In this document: positions 20,802 through 21,107 of the stretch, piece by piece
Numbering within the stretch: the stretch's first letter is position 1
Layout: the number at the start of each line of letters is the position of its first letter
Origin: Prevotellaceae bacterium UBA7017
GTDB lineage: Bacteria > Bacteroidota > Bacteroidia > Bacteroidales > Bacteroidaceae
Direction: 5' to 3'
NCBI GenBank assembly: GCA_002449535.1
Contig: DJWZ01000110.1
Location: forward strand, 1,934-23,040
DNA: 21,107 bases
The notes under the pieces: generated by a model
What the model was told of the DNA's origin: nothing
The model's database searches: none
The model's input: the letters and a program-made list of their open reading frames with translations, nothing else
Translations under genes and position numbers: made by a program

Positions 20802-21107
20802 ATGTCTATCAAAGTAAAAGCAATCGAGACTGACCTCAGTCATTTTTCCGACAAGGATGGTAACAAACTTGGCTATCGCTATGTGCTGAAGCCTGAGCTC
20901 TACAGCAAGCTCACTGAAAGCAAGGTAATAGCAGAGGCTGCTCTGCGCAGTGGTGTCTCAAAGGGTGTCATGGCTGCTTGCTGGGATGCTGCTGGCGAGG
21001 TTATCAAGGCATGGGCAACGGAAGGTCACTCTGTGGCAATACCAGGACTCGGAACCATGCGCTTCGGACTGCGTTCAGAAAGTGTCGCTGACGTGAACGA
21101 CGTGGCA
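20802..21107 (+). CDS. HU-family DNA-binding protein (5' part)
   Basis: The first 102 codons are visible; the gene runs off the window. The start ATG TCT ATC AAA GTA is chosen because it directly precedes the conserved beginning MSIKVKAIE. The sequence has the HU/IHF layout: an N-terminal strand-turn segment (NKLGYRYVLKP, 21-31), two helices with VIAEAALRSGVSKGVMAACW (42-61), and the strand into the DNA-binding arm VAIPGLGTMRFGL (78-90). It belongs to the HU-like proteins with a modified N-terminus that are abundant in Prevotella and Bacteroides. These bend or coat DNA, sometimes near mobile or variable regions. It is driven by the promoter about 300 bp upstream. The arm tip and C-terminus are not seen. 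Confidence 0.85.
   Translation, partial: MSIKVKAIETDLSHFSDKDGNKLGYRYVLKPELYSKLTESKVIAEAALRSGVSKGVMAACWDAAGEVIKAWATEGHSVAIPGLGTMRFGLRSESVADVNDVA

Overview
The window reads as chromosome of a gut- or oral-type Bacteroidota, most likely Prevotellaceae (Prevotella/Segatella-like). The evidence is: promoters of the TTG / N18-23 / TAnnTTTG type instead of E. coli -35/-10 boxes; the rsfS-ftsH-cdsA gene order; GH43 and GH127 hemicellulose enzymes; and intergenic spaces full of short, word-like A/T-rich repeats. No 16S or other taxonomic marker is present, so the genus is an inference.

Layout. (1) 1-411, plus: 3' end of a GH43-type glycosidase. (2) 442-7158, all minus, read right to left: rsfS, ftsH, cdsA, a secreted GH127 beta-L-arabinofuranosidase, a LolD-type ABC ATPase, and a CvfB-like S1/winged-helix RNA-binding protein that seems to lack one S1 domain. 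Most junctions overlap or nearly touch. rsfS has a clear promoter at 7176-7206. (3) 7221-8669, minus: an NhaC-type Na+/H+ antiporter, divergent from (4) 8739-10502, plus: an outer-membrane beta-barrel protein. Their promoters overlap in a 69-bp gap. (5) 10628-10698: tRNA-Gln(TTG) with its own promoter and terminator. (6) 10740-11110: no gene, but two minus-strand terminators, an 8-bp tandem array and a pair of GC-rich REP-like repeats. (7) 11111-11470, minus: a UmuD/LexA-like S24 peptidase cut off shortly after its catalytic lysine.

(8) 11618-19932, minus: a tightly coupled five-gene type I restriction-modification operon read hsdM1 - hsdM2 - hsdS - DUF1016 PD-(D/E)XK nuclease - hsdR. There are two different, apparently intact adenine methyltransferase subunits for a single two-TRD specificity subunit, and an extra nuclease gene in the middle. 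The operon has a good promoter about 190 bp upstream of hsdM1, a 14-bp perfect palindrome just downstream of that promoter, a hairpin-rich leader, and a terminator after hsdR. The 3' part of hsdM2 plus hsdS is clearly more A/T-rich than the rest, suggesting that the specificity end was exchanged as a block.

(9) 19933-20801: an 870-bp repeat-rich spacer holding the hsd leader and promoter, a 45-bp near-perfect AT palindrome between oppositely oriented 8-bp tandem arrays, a 12-bp-arm inverted repeat over a plus-strand promoter, and phrase-like direct repeats. (10) 20802 to the end, plus: the start of an HU-family DNA-binding protein.

The best candidate for a little-described system is the dual-HsdM type I operon with its embedded nuclease and regulatory leader. 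The 28-bp perfect palindrome inside the nuclease gene, the fold-switching element at the hsdR 3' end and the repeats around the island are secondary leads.
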